64,000 nt of DNA from an uncultured Lachnospiraceae bacterium (GCA_947644545.1 CANRZW010000002.1:1-64000), one strand, 5' to 3'. Counted from the stretch's first letter, positions 1 through 9,041 are shown. Numbers and translations: made by a program. The notes: a model not told the origin generated them from the sequence alone.

Positions 1-65
1 CTTTAAAATAGCTGATTGTGGAACATGACGTTTCAAAAAATGGGGAAACTCAAATGCATAAAATA

Positions 66-94
66 TTGTAAATGAGATGGCCCTATGGTAAAAT
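66..94 (+). promoter_or_regulatory. sigma-A-type promoter of the hybrid kinase gene
   Basis: A -35 box TTGTAA (66-71) is separated by 17 bp from a -10 box TAAAAT (89-94). It points toward the hybrid kinase gene that begins at 284. Transcription would start near 101, leaving a leader of about 180 nt. Seen in sequence; promoter activity is inferred. Confidence 0.5.
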
Positions 95-100
95 GAATAA

Positions 101-210
101 GGAATTGCAGATGGATATTCTTGGAATTTACAGGGTCATTTCGGCGTGGCCGGGCATGATGGAGAAAGGAAGATCATGTGCGGTAATGACAGAAGCATAC
201 TATTACGGAT
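101..210 (+). ncRNA. structured 5' leader, class unknown (riboswitch-like layout)
   Basis: The leader can fold as a three-way junction. An outer helix GTCATT/AATGAC (135-140 with 185-190) encloses a small CGGC/GCCG hairpin (142-145 with 149-152). It also encloses a second hairpin, CATGAT/ATCATG (155-160 with 173-178), with a purine-rich 12-nt loop. A perfect 14-bp hairpin with a T-rich tail follows at 211-258, just before the coding region. This aptamer-plus-expression-platform layout suggests a cis-regulatory RNA, but it matches no riboswitch consensus I can recall, so the class is open. Confidence 0.35.
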
Positions 211-258
211 CATTCAAAGATGTTTGAGAATATGCCATGAACATCTTTGAATGATTTT
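211..258 (+). terminator. terminator-like hairpin in the leader of the hybrid kinase
   Basis: CATTCAAAGATGTT (211-224) pairs perfectly with its reverse complement at 240-253 across a 15-nt loop and is followed by ATTTTATTTG. It lies between the promoter and the start codon at 284, so it could act as an attenuator. Alternatively it terminates an upstream transcript. Confidence 0.55.
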
Positions 259-283
259 ATTTGTTGAAGGGTAGATCAGTGCT

Positions 284-2908
284 ATGGATAGGAATGAGAA
301 CAAGGAATTGCAGGAGCTTAAGGAGCGGAATCTGAAAGGGGCGCCGACAATCTTCATTATATTTGCGGTTCTGATTTTGGTGGCGGTATCGGGAAATTAT
401 GTCACGTTTCTGGAGTCTCAGCTCTTTGAGGAACGCAGGAAACATATAGTGGAGTTCACGGATAAGGCGTCCGAGATCGTGGACGGCGTGATCGAGCACT
501 CCTGGCAGCAACTGCTGGCCTGTGAGCATATAATCCGGTATGAACAACCGGAATCGACAGAAGAACTGCTTGCTGTTCTGGGTTCTACCTTGGATTTTAT
601 GGATGGATCCAGTTCTATTGTACTTGCATATGATACCAGAGGAAATTATTATGCGTCGGATCAAAGTATGGGACGTTGGCAGTATATGCAGCAGTTGACG
701 ACAGGGGCAGATGACAGACAGTTGGTGGTGACGGAGATCCCACACAGAGAAGATTCCTATTTCCTGTTTCTGGAGCGGCTTGCAGAGCCGGTATTGCTGT
801 CTGACGGCGTAAAGATCACGCACTTTGCTCTGGGCGTGGATATAGAGACGATGCGGGAGAAGATCTCGGTGAGTGGTTTCGGTGAACAGTGTTACACTTA
901 CCTGATCAACGAGGATGGCAAAAGGCTCTATAAGTATACCTATGCCGATAACTTTATCGAGGGTTATAACGTGCTAAGCGCCATAGCGGATTTTCAGATC
1001 ATGCATGGAGGCGGCTATGAGGACTTTGTACAACAAATACAGGAGCGGAACAATACGGCGCTGGAATTTCGGTTTACGGATGAGGACGGACGCAAGAGCG
1101 ACTGGTATGTGGCAAATGCCTCGCTTTCTTCGGAGCAGTGGCAGATTCTTTTGTTTGTTCCCACAAAAGTGCTGGGCGCTGATTCTTCGCGGCTGCTAGA
1201 TCGGACGCTGTTGTTTTTTGGGGCGGTGTCCCTGGTGTTTTTGGCCTCGGCGGCGGTGATCATCGTGATCACCATGATATCCAGAGCGGATAAGCGACTT
1301 GTGAGGCAGCAGGAAGAGGCGAATAAACTGCTGCGGACAGCAGCGGAGGAAGCCAACAGCGCGAATCAGGCCAAGAGTGATTTCCTTTCCCATATGAGCC
1401 ATGACATCCGTACGCCGATCAACGGTATTATGGGTATGACCGATATTGCCATGAAAAATATCGGCAATCAGGATAAGGTATATGACTGTCTGACCAAAAT
1501 CAGCGGTTCCTCCCAGCATCTACTGGGGTTGATTAACGATGTGCTGGATATGAGCCGTATTGAGTCGGGGAAGACGAAGGTGAACCACGAGAGTTTTGAT
1601 ATCAGGACCTGTATCAATAACTGTGCTTCCATTATCGGCGGTCAATTGGCGGTGCGGGATCTCGAACTGAAATGCGAGATCGATGAGTTTGCCCATCCAC
1701 TGCTGATTGGCGACGAGCTGCATCTGCGCCAGGTGTTCATCAATATACTGGGCAATTCCGTGAAATTTACACCGGACGGCGGCACGATTTATCTGCGTGC
1801 CAAAGAGATGAAAGACGTGGCAGGCAGAGCGCTATACAGGTTTGAATTGGCAGATACGGGTATCGGTATGAAAGCGGATTTCCTGCCGCACCTGTTTGAA
1901 GCTTTTGCCCAAGAGGACGGCGGTATGCGCACGACCTACAAGGGTACGGGACTGGGCATGGCGATCACGAAGAAGTTCGTGGATATGATGGAAGGTACGA
2001 TCGAAGTTACGAGTGAGCTGAATGTGGGTACGACCTTTGTGATCGAGATGTGGTTTGACATCGATGTGGATGCCAGGGAAGATGAGAACAAGGCGGAGTT
2101 CCATGCCAATCTGAAGGATATGAAGGCGCTTCTGGTGGAGGATATCGAGTTGAATCTGGAGATAGCCAGGAGCATTCTGGAGGAGGAAGGCGCGGTGATC
2201 ACGCCGGCCATGAACGGACAGGAGGCTGTGGATGCTTTCTGTAACAATCCGCCCGGCACTTTCGATGTGATCATCATGGATATCATGATGCCGGTGATGG
2301 ATGGGATTACCGCCACGAAGACGATCCGCGCGTTGGAGCGGGAGGATGCCGGTACGATCCCGATCATCGCGATGACCGCCAACGCCTATGAGGAGGATAT
2401 CCGCAGTACCAGGGAAGCGGGCATGGATGCGCATCTGTCCAAGCCGATCGATGTCAATGTGCTGTTTAAGACGTTATCTCACTTCTATCCGCCGGCGAAT
2501 AAGACGGACAGGAGGTCGGATCTGAAAGGGCTTAACGTGCTGCTGGCTGATGATGTGGAACTGAATCTGGAGATTGCCGGGACGGTGCTGACGGACGAAG
2601 GGGCCGAGGTAGTATCGGTACAGAACGGGCAGGAGGCTCTGGAGCTTTTCCGGGACAGCGCCGCCGGGACTTTTGACGTGATCCTGATGGATGTGCATAT
2701 GCCGGTGATGGACGGACTTGATGCGGCCAGGGCGATCCGCAGCTTAGAGCGGGAGGATGCCGGCACGATCCCGATCATCGCGATGACGGCGGATGTCTAT
2801 GAGGAAGATGTCCGGAAAACAAAAGAAGCGGGGATGAACGGTCATCTGACGAAGCCTTTGAATGTGGAGAAAATGATATGGCTGCTGTCCGGTTACAGAG
2901 GCAGCTGA
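284..2908 (+). CDS. hybrid sensor histidine kinase with two receiver domains
   Basis: Membrane-bound signalling kinase of 874 aa. A hydrophobic helix near residues 23-43 and a second near 308-330 bracket an extracytoplasmic sensor region. A HisKA dimerisation domain follows, with the phospho-acceptor H373 in an SHMSHDIRTPING motif. The HATPase domain carries a DTGIGM box and a GTGLGMAI box. Two tandem receiver domains come last, with predicted phospho-Asp at D666 (VIIMDIMMP) and D803 (VILMDVHMP). The two receivers resemble each other closely, which suggests internal duplication. There is no HPt or output domain, so phosphate must pass to a partner encoded elsewhere. The gene sits 72 bp upstream of a lipoprotein with a solute-binding domain, which could feed it a ligand signal (inference). 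Confidence 0.93.
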   Translation: MDRNENKELQELKERNLKGAPTIFIIFAVLILVAVSGNYVTFLESQLFEERRKHIVEFTDKASEIVDGVIEHSWQQLLACEHIIRYEQPESTEELLAVLGSTLDFMDGSSSIVLAYDTRGNYYASDQSMGRWQYMQQLTTGADDRQLVVTEIPHREDSYFLFLERLAEPVLLSDGVKITHFALGVDIETMREKISVSGFGEQCYTYLINEDGKRLYKYTYADNFIEGYNVLSAIADFQIMHGGGYEDFVQQIQERNNTALEFRFTDEDGRKSDWYVANASLSSEQWQILLFVPTKVLGADSSRLLDRTLLFFGAVSLVFLASAAVIIVITMISRADKRLVRQQEEANKLLRTAAEEANSANQAKSDFLSHMSHDIRTPINGIMGMTDIAMKNIGNQDKVYDCLTKISGSSQHLLGLINDVLDMSRIESGKTKVNHESFDIRTCINNCASIIGGQLAVRDLELKCEIDEFAHPLLIGDELHLRQVFINILGNSVKFTPDGGTIYLRAKEMKDVAGRALYRFELADTGIGMKADFLPHLFEAFAQEDGGMRTTYKGTGLGMAITKKFVDMMEGTIEVTSELNVGTTFVIEMWFDIDVDAREDENKAEFHANLKDMKALLVEDIELNLEIARSILEEEGAVITPAMNGQEAVDAFCNNPPGTFDVIIMDIMMPVMDGITATKTIRALEREDAGTIPIIAMTANAYEEDIRSTREAGMDAHLSKPIDVNVLFKTLSHFYPPANKTDRRSDLKGLNVLLADDVELNLEIAGTVLTDEGAEVVSVQNGQEALELFRDSAAGTFDVILMDVHMPVMDGLDAARAIRSLEREDAGTIPIIAMTADVYEEDVRKTKEAGMNGHLTKPLNVEKMIWLLSGYRGS

Positions 2909-2980
2909 ACATAGAGGGAAATGCCCTGCGTTACAGGGGCGTTTGAGTTGAATACGTGACACTTCGGAATGGAGAAGACT

Positions 2981-5587
2981 ATGATGTGGCTTAAGATAAG
3001 AAAAATAACATGCGCTGCCGGCGTGCTGCTGGCTATGCTGTTAACGGGCTGTGCCGGCGGCGATACGAAGGTTGACGTCAGTGGGAAGGCCGATGGCAAA
3101 GAGGGGCAGAAAGAGAACAAGGAAGGGGAAGGCCTGACGATCACCAATTTCCATTATCTGCTCTCGGATGCGTTTATGGAAGCTTTTCATGAGAAATATC
3201 CGGAGATCAATCTGGAGATTACCAACTATTCCGGTATGAACGGCAGCGGTTATGCGCAGTATTCCCTGGAGCATGGGGATATCCCGGATATATATATCTC
3301 TACCCGGAATTTCAGCAGGGAATCTCAGGAGAAATATCTGCTGGATCTGTCCAATTATGATTTTGTCAATGAGTATTCGGAAGGGTTGTTGGGGGCGCAG
3401 GATGTGAACGGCGCTATTTATCTGCTGCCCTGCGGTTATCAGATCATCGGCATCAATTATAATAAGACGATCCTGGAGGAACATGGATGGAAGGTGCCGG
3501 AGAATTTTCAGGAGCTTACCGCGCTGGCGGAGGAGATTGAGGCAGCCGGCCTGCGGGCAGTGGGAAACGGTATGAATCTGGACGGTTACTGTTTCAGCTA
3601 TTTCTTTAACCTTGGCAATACGGTATATTTCAGTACGCCGGAAGGTGCGGAATGGAAGGAAGGATTTCCCAGAGGGGAAAAGAAGGCAGCAGGCAACGCT
3701 GGGCTGCAGGCCGCAGCAGACTACATGAAAAAGTGGGTGGAAGCGGGGCTGATCACGCAGGATAATATGGAAAGGGTGCGGTTCATGGAAGGGGACAGTG
3801 TCTTCTATCTGGGTCTGGGCCTCAATGCATATGAATGGACGACAGAGGACGGCAAACACTATGAATACGGGATCATGCCCTGGCTGGGAGAGGATGCAGC
3901 CGACAACATGCTCACCAGAAGCGTTTCCAGATATGTAGGCATTAACCGGTCGTTAGCGGAGCCGGGGAATGAGAAGAAGCTGGCAGAGGCCTTGCAGTTT
4001 ATGGAGTTTCTTTCCACGCCGGAGGGGCAGCAGACGCTGTTCACCAATGTCATTGATATTCCGACGCTGCATGAGAATGCGATCGGGGAAGGAAGTCCCT
4101 ACTGGGAGATCGCGGATATGATATCCGGCGGCAGGACGGTCCCTCTGGTCTATGAGGGCTGGGAACAGCAGCTTATCCCTATCTCGCAGGAGATCAGGCG
4201 ACTGGTAGACGGGGAAACGGATGCGGAAGGGATGTTGGAAGCCTTCGACAGGGTCAATGAAAGTCTGCTATCCGGGACTTCCGATGATGTGTATGGAACG
4301 GCGGCTTCGACGCTGTCTCTGGAAAAGACCGCGGAGCTGGTGGCTGTGGCGGAGGGTACGGCGGTAGGCGCAGACTGTGCCATGATTTCCCTGAATGGAG
4401 AGAACGGCAGCCGGTGGGGCAATCAATATGGCCTGGGCTGGTACCTGTATGAGGGGCCGATCGATTCCGGGATGATCAATATGATAAGACCGGTCTCTTC
4501 TTCTGTGTCGGTTCTGGAGCTGACAGGCGCGCAGATCAGGGCGATGCGGGACGCGGGTTTCGATGCGGACGGCAGCGGGCAGATTTTTGAGTACAGGTTA
4601 TTTACTGCAGGCGGGATGGAACTGGCGGATGAGACGGTGTACAGGCTGGCGGTCTCCACGGGAGAACTGACGGAGGAACAACGGGCGCAGGCAGAGGAGA
4701 CGACGGTCTCTCCGGCGCAGGCAATTCAGGATTATGTGAGGATGCTTGGAACCGTCAGTGAGGATACGATCGTCTGGGATGCGGCCCGGGCAGTGCAGAA
4801 CGGACAGAATCGGGATAAGGATCTGACGGGCCGGCAGGAAGAGGCGGAATCGGAGCATGACAGGAAGGAGCCGCCGGCCGGCTGGGAACTTACGCTTGCC
4901 TCCGAGGATTGGGGACTGGGATTTGGAGAGCCCGGCACGCAGCCTGCAGGCAATGCGTCAGCGGCGGATCTGGCCTGGTACGATGCCTGGTATGTGGGAG
5001 AAGATGCTGAGAAGGTGATTTATCTCACCTTTGACTGCGGCTACGAGAACGGGAATACGGAGCCGATTCTGGATGCGCTGAAGGAACATGGCGTGCCGGC
5101 AGCCTTTTTCGTGGTGGGACATTATCTGGAGACGGCGCCCGAGCTGGTGAAACGGATGGTGGACGAAGGTCATACGGTCGGCAATCACACCTATCATCAT
5201 CCGGATATGTCCACGATCCTGGACAAGGAGGCTTTCCGGAAGGAGGTGGATGATGTGGCATCGCTTTTCCGGGAGATCACCGGCACGGAACTGTCGCCGT
5301 ATTACCGTCCGCCCCAGGGCAAGTGTAACGTGGAGAATCTGAAGATGGCGCAGGAGCTGGGCTATCGAACGATCTTCTGGAGCCTGGCCTATGTGGATTG
5401 GGATACGGACAAGCAGCCCGGTCATGAGGAGGCCTTCGACAAGCTGACCTCGCGGGTGCATCCCGGAGCCGTGGTACTTTTGCACAATACTTCACAGACC
5501 AACGGGGAGATCCTGGACGAGCTTTTGACAAAGTGGGAGGAGATGGGGTATACATTCAGACCGCTTTCGGAGCTGACTGGTCGGTAA
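2981..5587 (+). CDS. three-domain lipoprotein: solute-binding + 5'-nucleotidase-C-like + PdaA-like polysaccharide deacetylase
   Basis: Start chosen at 2981 because GGAG lies 6 bp upstream; an earlier in-frame ATG is at 2969. The protein has 868 aa. Residues 1-24 form a lipoprotein signal (LLTGC, C24), so it is anchored on the outer face of the membrane. Roughly residues 40-430 are a family 1 extracellular solute-binding domain. Roughly 440-610 resemble the C-terminal domain of 5'-nucleotidases (VLELTGAQIRAMRDAG). Roughly 675-868 form a NodB deacetylase with TFDCGYENG, NHTYHHPDM, RPPQG and LLHNTS motifs. The TFD-GYENG form and FWSLAYVDW are typical of PdaA, which de-N-acetylates muramic acid in spore cortex. 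One uninterrupted frame carries all three, so this is a genuine fusion here and not adjacent genes. Substrate is unknown. Confidence 0.85.
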   Translation: MMWLKIRKITCAAGVLLAMLLTGCAGGDTKVDVSGKADGKEGQKENKEGEGLTITNFHYLLSDAFMEAFHEKYPEINLEITNYSGMNGSGYAQYSLEHGDIPDIYISTRNFSRESQEKYLLDLSNYDFVNEYSEGLLGAQDVNGAIYLLPCGYQIIGINYNKTILEEHGWKVPENFQELTALAEEIEAAGLRAVGNGMNLDGYCFSYFFNLGNTVYFSTPEGAEWKEGFPRGEKKAAGNAGLQAAADYMKKWVEAGLITQDNMERVRFMEGDSVFYLGLGLNAYEWTTEDGKHYEYGIMPWLGEDAADNMLTRSVSRYVGINRSLAEPGNEKKLAEALQFMEFLSTPEGQQTLFTNVIDIPTLHENAIGEGSPYWEIADMISGGRTVPLVYEGWEQQLIPISQEIRRLVDGETDAEGMLEAFDRVNESLLSGTSDDVYGTAASTLSLEKTAELVAVAEGTAVGADCAMISLNGENGSRWGNQYGLGWYLYEGPIDSGMINMIRPVSSSVSVLELTGAQIRAMRDAGFDADGSGQIFEYRLFTAGGMELADETVYRLAVSTGELTEEQRAQAEETTVSPAQAIQDYVRMLGTVSEDTIVWDAARAVQNGQNRDKDLTGRQEEAESEHDRKEPPAGWELTLASEDWGLGFGEPGTQPAGNASAADLAWYDAWYVGEDAEKVIYLTFDCGYENGNTEPILDALKEHGVPAAFFVVGHYLETAPELVKRMVDEGHTVGNHTYHHPDMSTILDKEAFRKEVDDVASLFREITGTELSPYYRPPQGKCNVENLKMAQELGYRTIFWSLAYVDWDTDKQPGHEEAFDKLTSRVHPGAVVLLHNTSQTNGEILDELLTKWEEMGYTFRPLSELTGR

Positions 5588-5722
5588 CAGGAATACAAAG
5601 CGGCGGCTAAGCAGAAAGGACACGGGAAGAAACGGTTTGTATCTGTGCGCTGCCCGGTACAAACTCGCGAATAGGCAGACCCGATGAATGGAGCCATAAG
5701 CAGCGCAGGAATGGAGGAAAAA

Positions 5723-6943
5723 ATGGAAAGAGTGATTGAGAAATTTCTCACGTATGTACAAATTGACACGGAGTCTTCGGAGGACAGCACGACCACGCCC
5801 TCCACGATGAAGCAGCATGATCTGGCCGCGCTCCTGGAGAAAGAGCTTAACGAGATGGGAGCGGAGGAGATCGTATATGACAAAGAGCATTGTTATGTGT
5901 ATGCTTCGATTCCGGCATCGGCGGGGCATGAAGACGCTCCCGTAATAGGGTTTATCGCCCATATGGACACCTCGCCGGCGGTGACCGGTGCGGGGGTGAA
6001 GCCGCGGATTATCGAGGCGTATGACGGCGGGGATATCGTATTGAACGCAAAGAAGCAGGTGGTGATGCGGACTGCCGATTTCCCGGAGCTGGCATCTTAT
6101 CAGGGGAAGAGAATGATCGTGACCGACGGCGAGACACTGCTTGGTGCGGATGACAAGGCAGGCGTGGCGGAGATCATGGCGATGGCGGAATATCTGTTGC
6201 AGCATCCGGAGGTTTCCCATGGAAAAATACGGGTCGGTTTTACGCCGGACGAAGAGGTGGGAGCCGGTGCGGATCATTTTGATGTAAAGCTTTTTGGCGC
6301 AGATTATGCCTATACGGTGGACGGCGGCAGGCTGGGGGAACTGGAATATGAGAATTTCAATGCGGCAGGGGCGAAGGTGACCGTGCACGGTCGGAGCGTA
6401 CATCCCGGATCGGCCAAGGATAAGATGCGCAATGCGATCCTGATGGCACAGGAATTCCAATCCATGCTTCCGGTGGCGGAGAATCCCATGTATACCTGCG
6501 GCTATGAAGGATTCTATCATCTGGATTCCCTGCAGGGCACAGTGGAAGAAGCGACGGCGGATTATATCATCCGTGATCATGACAGGCAGAAATTCGAACA
6601 GAAGAAGGAGAATTTCCTGCGGATCGGCAGTTTCCTGAATGAGAAGTACGGAGAAGGAACCTTTGAGATCGATATGAAGGATTCTTATTATAACATGAGA
6701 GAAGTGCTGGAAGAGCATATGTTTATCGTGGAACAGGCGAAGGATGCCATGATACAGCTTGGGGTGGAGCCGATCGTGTCCCCGATCAGAGGCGGTACGG
6801 ACGGCTGCAGATTGTCCTATATGGGCCTTCCCTGTCCGAATCTGTGTACCGGCGGCGGAAATGCCCACGGCAAATACGAATATGCCTGCATCGACGAGAT
6901 GGAGACGATCGTAGCGCTGCTTGTTAAGATCGCGCAGCGATAG
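5723..6943 (+). CDS. pepT: peptidase T (tripeptide aminopeptidase)
   Basis: Cytoplasmic zinc aminopeptidase of the M20 family that removes the N-terminal residue of tripeptides. Starting at 5723 (GGAGG 6 bp upstream, itself inside an earlier ATG at 5711) gives 406 aa, close to the usual length of about 408. Visible motifs are GFIAHMDTSPAV (metal ligand His-Asp), TLLGADDKAGVAEI (bridging Asp), GFTPDEEVGAG (catalytic Glu pair) and a C-terminal GGTDGCRLSYMGLPCPNL with GNAHGKYE. It is monocistronic, with a strong terminator directly downstream. Confidence 0.95.
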   Translation: MERVIEKFLTYVQIDTESSEDSTTTPSTMKQHDLAALLEKELNEMGAEEIVYDKEHCYVYASIPASAGHEDAPVIGFIAHMDTSPAVTGAGVKPRIIEAYDGGDIVLNAKKQVVMRTADFPELASYQGKRMIVTDGETLLGADDKAGVAEIMAMAEYLLQHPEVSHGKIRVGFTPDEEVGAGADHFDVKLFGADYAYTVDGGRLGELEYENFNAAGAKVTVHGRSVHPGSAKDKMRNAILMAQEFQSMLPVAENPMYTCGYEGFYHLDSLQGTVEEATADYIIRDHDRQKFEQKKENFLRIGSFLNEKYGEGTFEIDMKDSYYNMREVLEEHMFIVEQAKDAMIQLGVEPIVSPIRGGTDGCRLSYMGLPCPNLCTGGGNAHGKYEYACIDEMETIVALLVKIAQR

Positions 6944-6964
6944 AAAGCAGGAAGAGACGCAAAG

Positions 6965-7008
6965 AAGAAAAAGAACCATACCTTGCCCGGGATATGGTTC
7001 TTTTTCTT
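6965..7008 (+). terminator. intrinsic terminator after pepT
   Basis: A perfect 16-bp stem (6965-6980 with 6993-7008) has a 12-nt loop and a T-rich 3' arm (GGTTCTTTTTCTT). Because the 5' arm is A-rich it may work in both directions. Confidence 0.85.
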
Positions 7009-7015
7009 GTCATAC

Positions 7016-7326
7016 TGGATTAGGGCGTCAAAAGGTGCTCTTTAAAAGATGAAAGGGCATACTGTACAAAAAGCTCTTTTGTGTCGGCTCCGTCGAATGG
7101 ATTTTCTAAATAGTCCGATAAGGTTGATAATGAGCGAACGCAACCGCCCTTTACACGCCATCCAGGCGTGGTACGGGCTTTTACGGACATCCATGTCCGT
7201 AAATTGCTGGATGACGAACGGACTATTAAGAAAATCTCAGTCTCCTACGCAAGACAGCTGCGTGAGCATTTTTGAACAATATGCCCATGCAAAATTTGGA
7301 AGAGCACCTTTTGACGCCCTAATCCA
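7016..7326. mobile_element. 311-bp MITE-like element with 27-bp terminal inverted repeats
   Basis: The ends are perfect 27-bp inverted repeats (7016-7042 and 7300-7326, outer bases TGGATTAGGGCG). The resemblance continues inward: GGGCATACTGTACAAAAA on the left matches the complement of the right, and the left block around 7098-7120 (ATTTTCT...AATAGTCCG) is mirrored near 7212-7230. The centre holds a perfect hairpin TTACGGACAT/ATGTCCGTAA (near 7180-7201) and a smaller one around CGCC...GGCG. No transposase reading frame fits inside; the plus-strand reading frame crossing it looks accidental. No clear target-site duplication was found. It could be a non-autonomous transposon or a large folded RNA. 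Confidence 0.65.
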
Positions 7327-7445
7327 TCAGGAAATTTCTCGAATGATCGCACTGCGGCGGCAAAAAATATTTTGGAGGAATGAAACTTTTCGACGAGGCA
7401 GTCTGTCTAATAGGCACAAAAGAAAGGAAAGGATGGAAAGCGGCT

Positions 7446-7913
7446 ATGCGCAACGGGAAGGAAGCATTGGTCCGGAGCATACTTCTGGAAAATTATGAGA
7501 GTTATTACAGGCTGGCGTTCAGCTATGTGCACCAGGAAGCGGACGCCATGGATATCGTGCAGGAAGGGGCGTGCAAGGCCATGGCCAAGGCCCGCAGCCT
7601 GCGGGAGGAGCGCTTTGCCGGGACATGGATCTACAGGATCATGATTAACACGGCCAAGGACTATCTGAAAAAATATGAAAAGGAGCGGGGAACGCTGCGG
7701 GAGGATATGGCAGTCTCCCCGGGAACGGAAACGGATCTGGAACTGCAGGAAGCGCTCGACCGACTGCCCATGCAGGAGAAGACGCTGATCATACTGCGGT
7801 TCTATGAGGATAAGCCGTTGTCCGAGATTGCGGAGATCTTACAGGAGAATCTGAGTACGGTCAAGAGCCGTCTGTACAGGACACTGGAAAAACTGCGCAG
7901 AGAACTTTCCTGA
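7446..7913 (+). CDS. ECF-family RNA polymerase sigma factor (SigV/SigW-like)
   Basis: Alternative sigma factor with region 2 (YRLAFSYVHQEADAMDIVQEG) and region 4 (LPMQEKTLIILRFYEDKPLSEIAEIL...STVKSRLYRTLEKLRREL). It would direct RNA polymerase to stress promoters when released by the anti-sigma encoded next. The start is uncertain. ATG 7446 gives 155 aa, beginning where family similarity begins. An in-frame ATG at 7380 would add 22 aa, but its GGAGG is only 1 nt away. The gene begins about 120 bp after the palindromic element. The partner gene suggests the SigV group (lysozyme response), by inference only. Confidence 0.85.
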   Translation: MRNGKEALVRSILLENYESYYRLAFSYVHQEADAMDIVQEGACKAMAKARSLREERFAGTWIYRIMINTAKDYLKKYEKERGTLREDMAVSPGTETDLELQEALDRLPMQEKTLIILRFYEDKPLSEIAEILQENLSTVKSRLYRTLEKLRRELS

Positions 7914-7970
7914 GCAGGATAGGGGAGATCTTCTAACAGAAGCAGCCAAAAAGAAAGGGTGTATCAGAGT

Positions 7971-9002
7971 ATGAAGAATATGGGAAATGAAAAGAATGTA
8001 AAGAATGCAAAAGACATGATGGTAGAAGAACAGAGGGATTTCACGCAGCTGGAGAACCGGATCATGGCAGGCAGGGAAGCGTATCAGCGTATTCCGGTGC
8101 CGGACGAGATGGAACGGCGTATCAGGCATGTGACGGCAGGAGCGGGCAGGGCGCATGGACTTCGTATCGCCGTTGCGGCGGCGGCCGCGGCAGCCGTGTT
8201 GGTGGTGCTGCCAAATACGGGAGCGGATATGGCTTACGCCATGGGAAATCTGCCGGTTGTGGGGAAACTGTTCCAGGCAGTTACCTTCCGGGATTATCAG
8301 TTTGAGAGCGACCGTTTCAATGCAAATGTGGAAATACCGCAGATCGTGGTGGAGGATGTGGCGGGAGAAAAGCCGGAAAGCGGGGCGGTGCAATCCGAGA
8401 CGACAGGGCAGGAGAAGGAATCATCAGACAGCGGGAAAACGCAGGAGGAAGCGCCGGAAGAGTCTAAGAGGCTGCAGGAGACGATCGAGCAGGTGAACTT
8501 TGATATCGACAAGGTGACAGACCAACTGGTCGAAGAGTTCAAGGAATCGGCGGAACTTGGCGAAAGCTATGGCAGCCTGGAGATCCATCACGAGACCGTG
8601 ACTGATAATGAACGGTATTTTACTCTGAAACTGTCTATTTACCGGGGCGCCGGCAGTGGTATGGAATCTTACAAACTTTATACCATTGATAAGCACAGCG
8701 GCCTGCAGGTGCAGCTCAGGGACTTGTTTAGGGAGGACAGCGGCTATCGGGAGATATTGAGCGAGGAGATTCGTGACCAGATGCGCGCGTTGATGGCGGA
8801 AGACGAGATGAAGGCATACTGGGTCGACCAGACGGATCTACCGGAGTTGAACTGGGAAGGGCTTAAGGAGGATCAGAATTTCTACTTCGATGCCGACGGT
8901 AATCTCGTGTTTGTATTTGATGAATATGAGGTGGCCCCGGGATATATGGGGGCACAGGAATTTACCGTGGAGAAGGCAGTGTTTGAAGGGATGCTGCGAT
9001 AA
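7971..9002 (+). CDS. rsiV: RsiV-like transmembrane anti-sigma factor (DUF3298)
   Basis: Likely membrane-bound anti-sigma partner of the preceding ECF factor, 343 aa. ATG 7971 is preceded by AAGGGTG at a suitable distance. An N-terminal cytoplasmic segment of about 60 aa is followed by one Ala/Val-rich membrane helix (RIAVAAAAAAAVLVVLP). Then come a YAMGNLPVVGKLFQAVTFR segment, a Glu/Ser-rich linker and a C-terminal DUF3298 domain (YTIDKHSGLQVQLRDLF; LVFVFDEYEVAPGYMGAQEF). In Bacillus subtilis RsiV this outer domain binds lysozyme and triggers proteolysis. A similar role here is inference. It is co-transcribed with the sigma gene (57-bp gap) and followed by a hairpin terminator. Confidence 0.82.
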   Translation: MKNMGNEKNVKNAKDMMVEEQRDFTQLENRIMAGREAYQRIPVPDEMERRIRHVTAGAGRAHGLRIAVAAAAAAAVLVVLPNTGADMAYAMGNLPVVGKLFQAVTFRDYQFESDRFNANVEIPQIVVEDVAGEKPESGAVQSETTGQEKESSDSGKTQEEAPEESKRLQETIEQVNFDIDKVTDQLVEEFKESAELGESYGSLEIHHETVTDNERYFTLKLSIYRGAGSGMESYKLYTIDKHSGLQVQLRDLFREDSGYREILSEEIRDQMRALMAEDEMKAYWVDQTDLPELNWEGLKEDQNFYFDADGNLVFVFDEYEVAPGYMGAQEFTVEKAVFEGMLR

Positions 9003-9041
9003 AGAGCCGATAGCATGGAAAGACATGGAGATCAGAACCGG

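Noticed and set aside
5492-6979. 495-codon minus-strand frame opposite pepT
   Set aside because: It is antisense to a clear peptidase T and shows no domain, signal or ribosome site; it is a GC-bias shadow.
7049-7498. 149-codon plus-strand reading frame across the palindromic element
   Set aside because: It covers mostly inverted-repeat DNA, overlaps the sigma-factor gene in another frame, lacks a ribosome site and has no recognisable domain.
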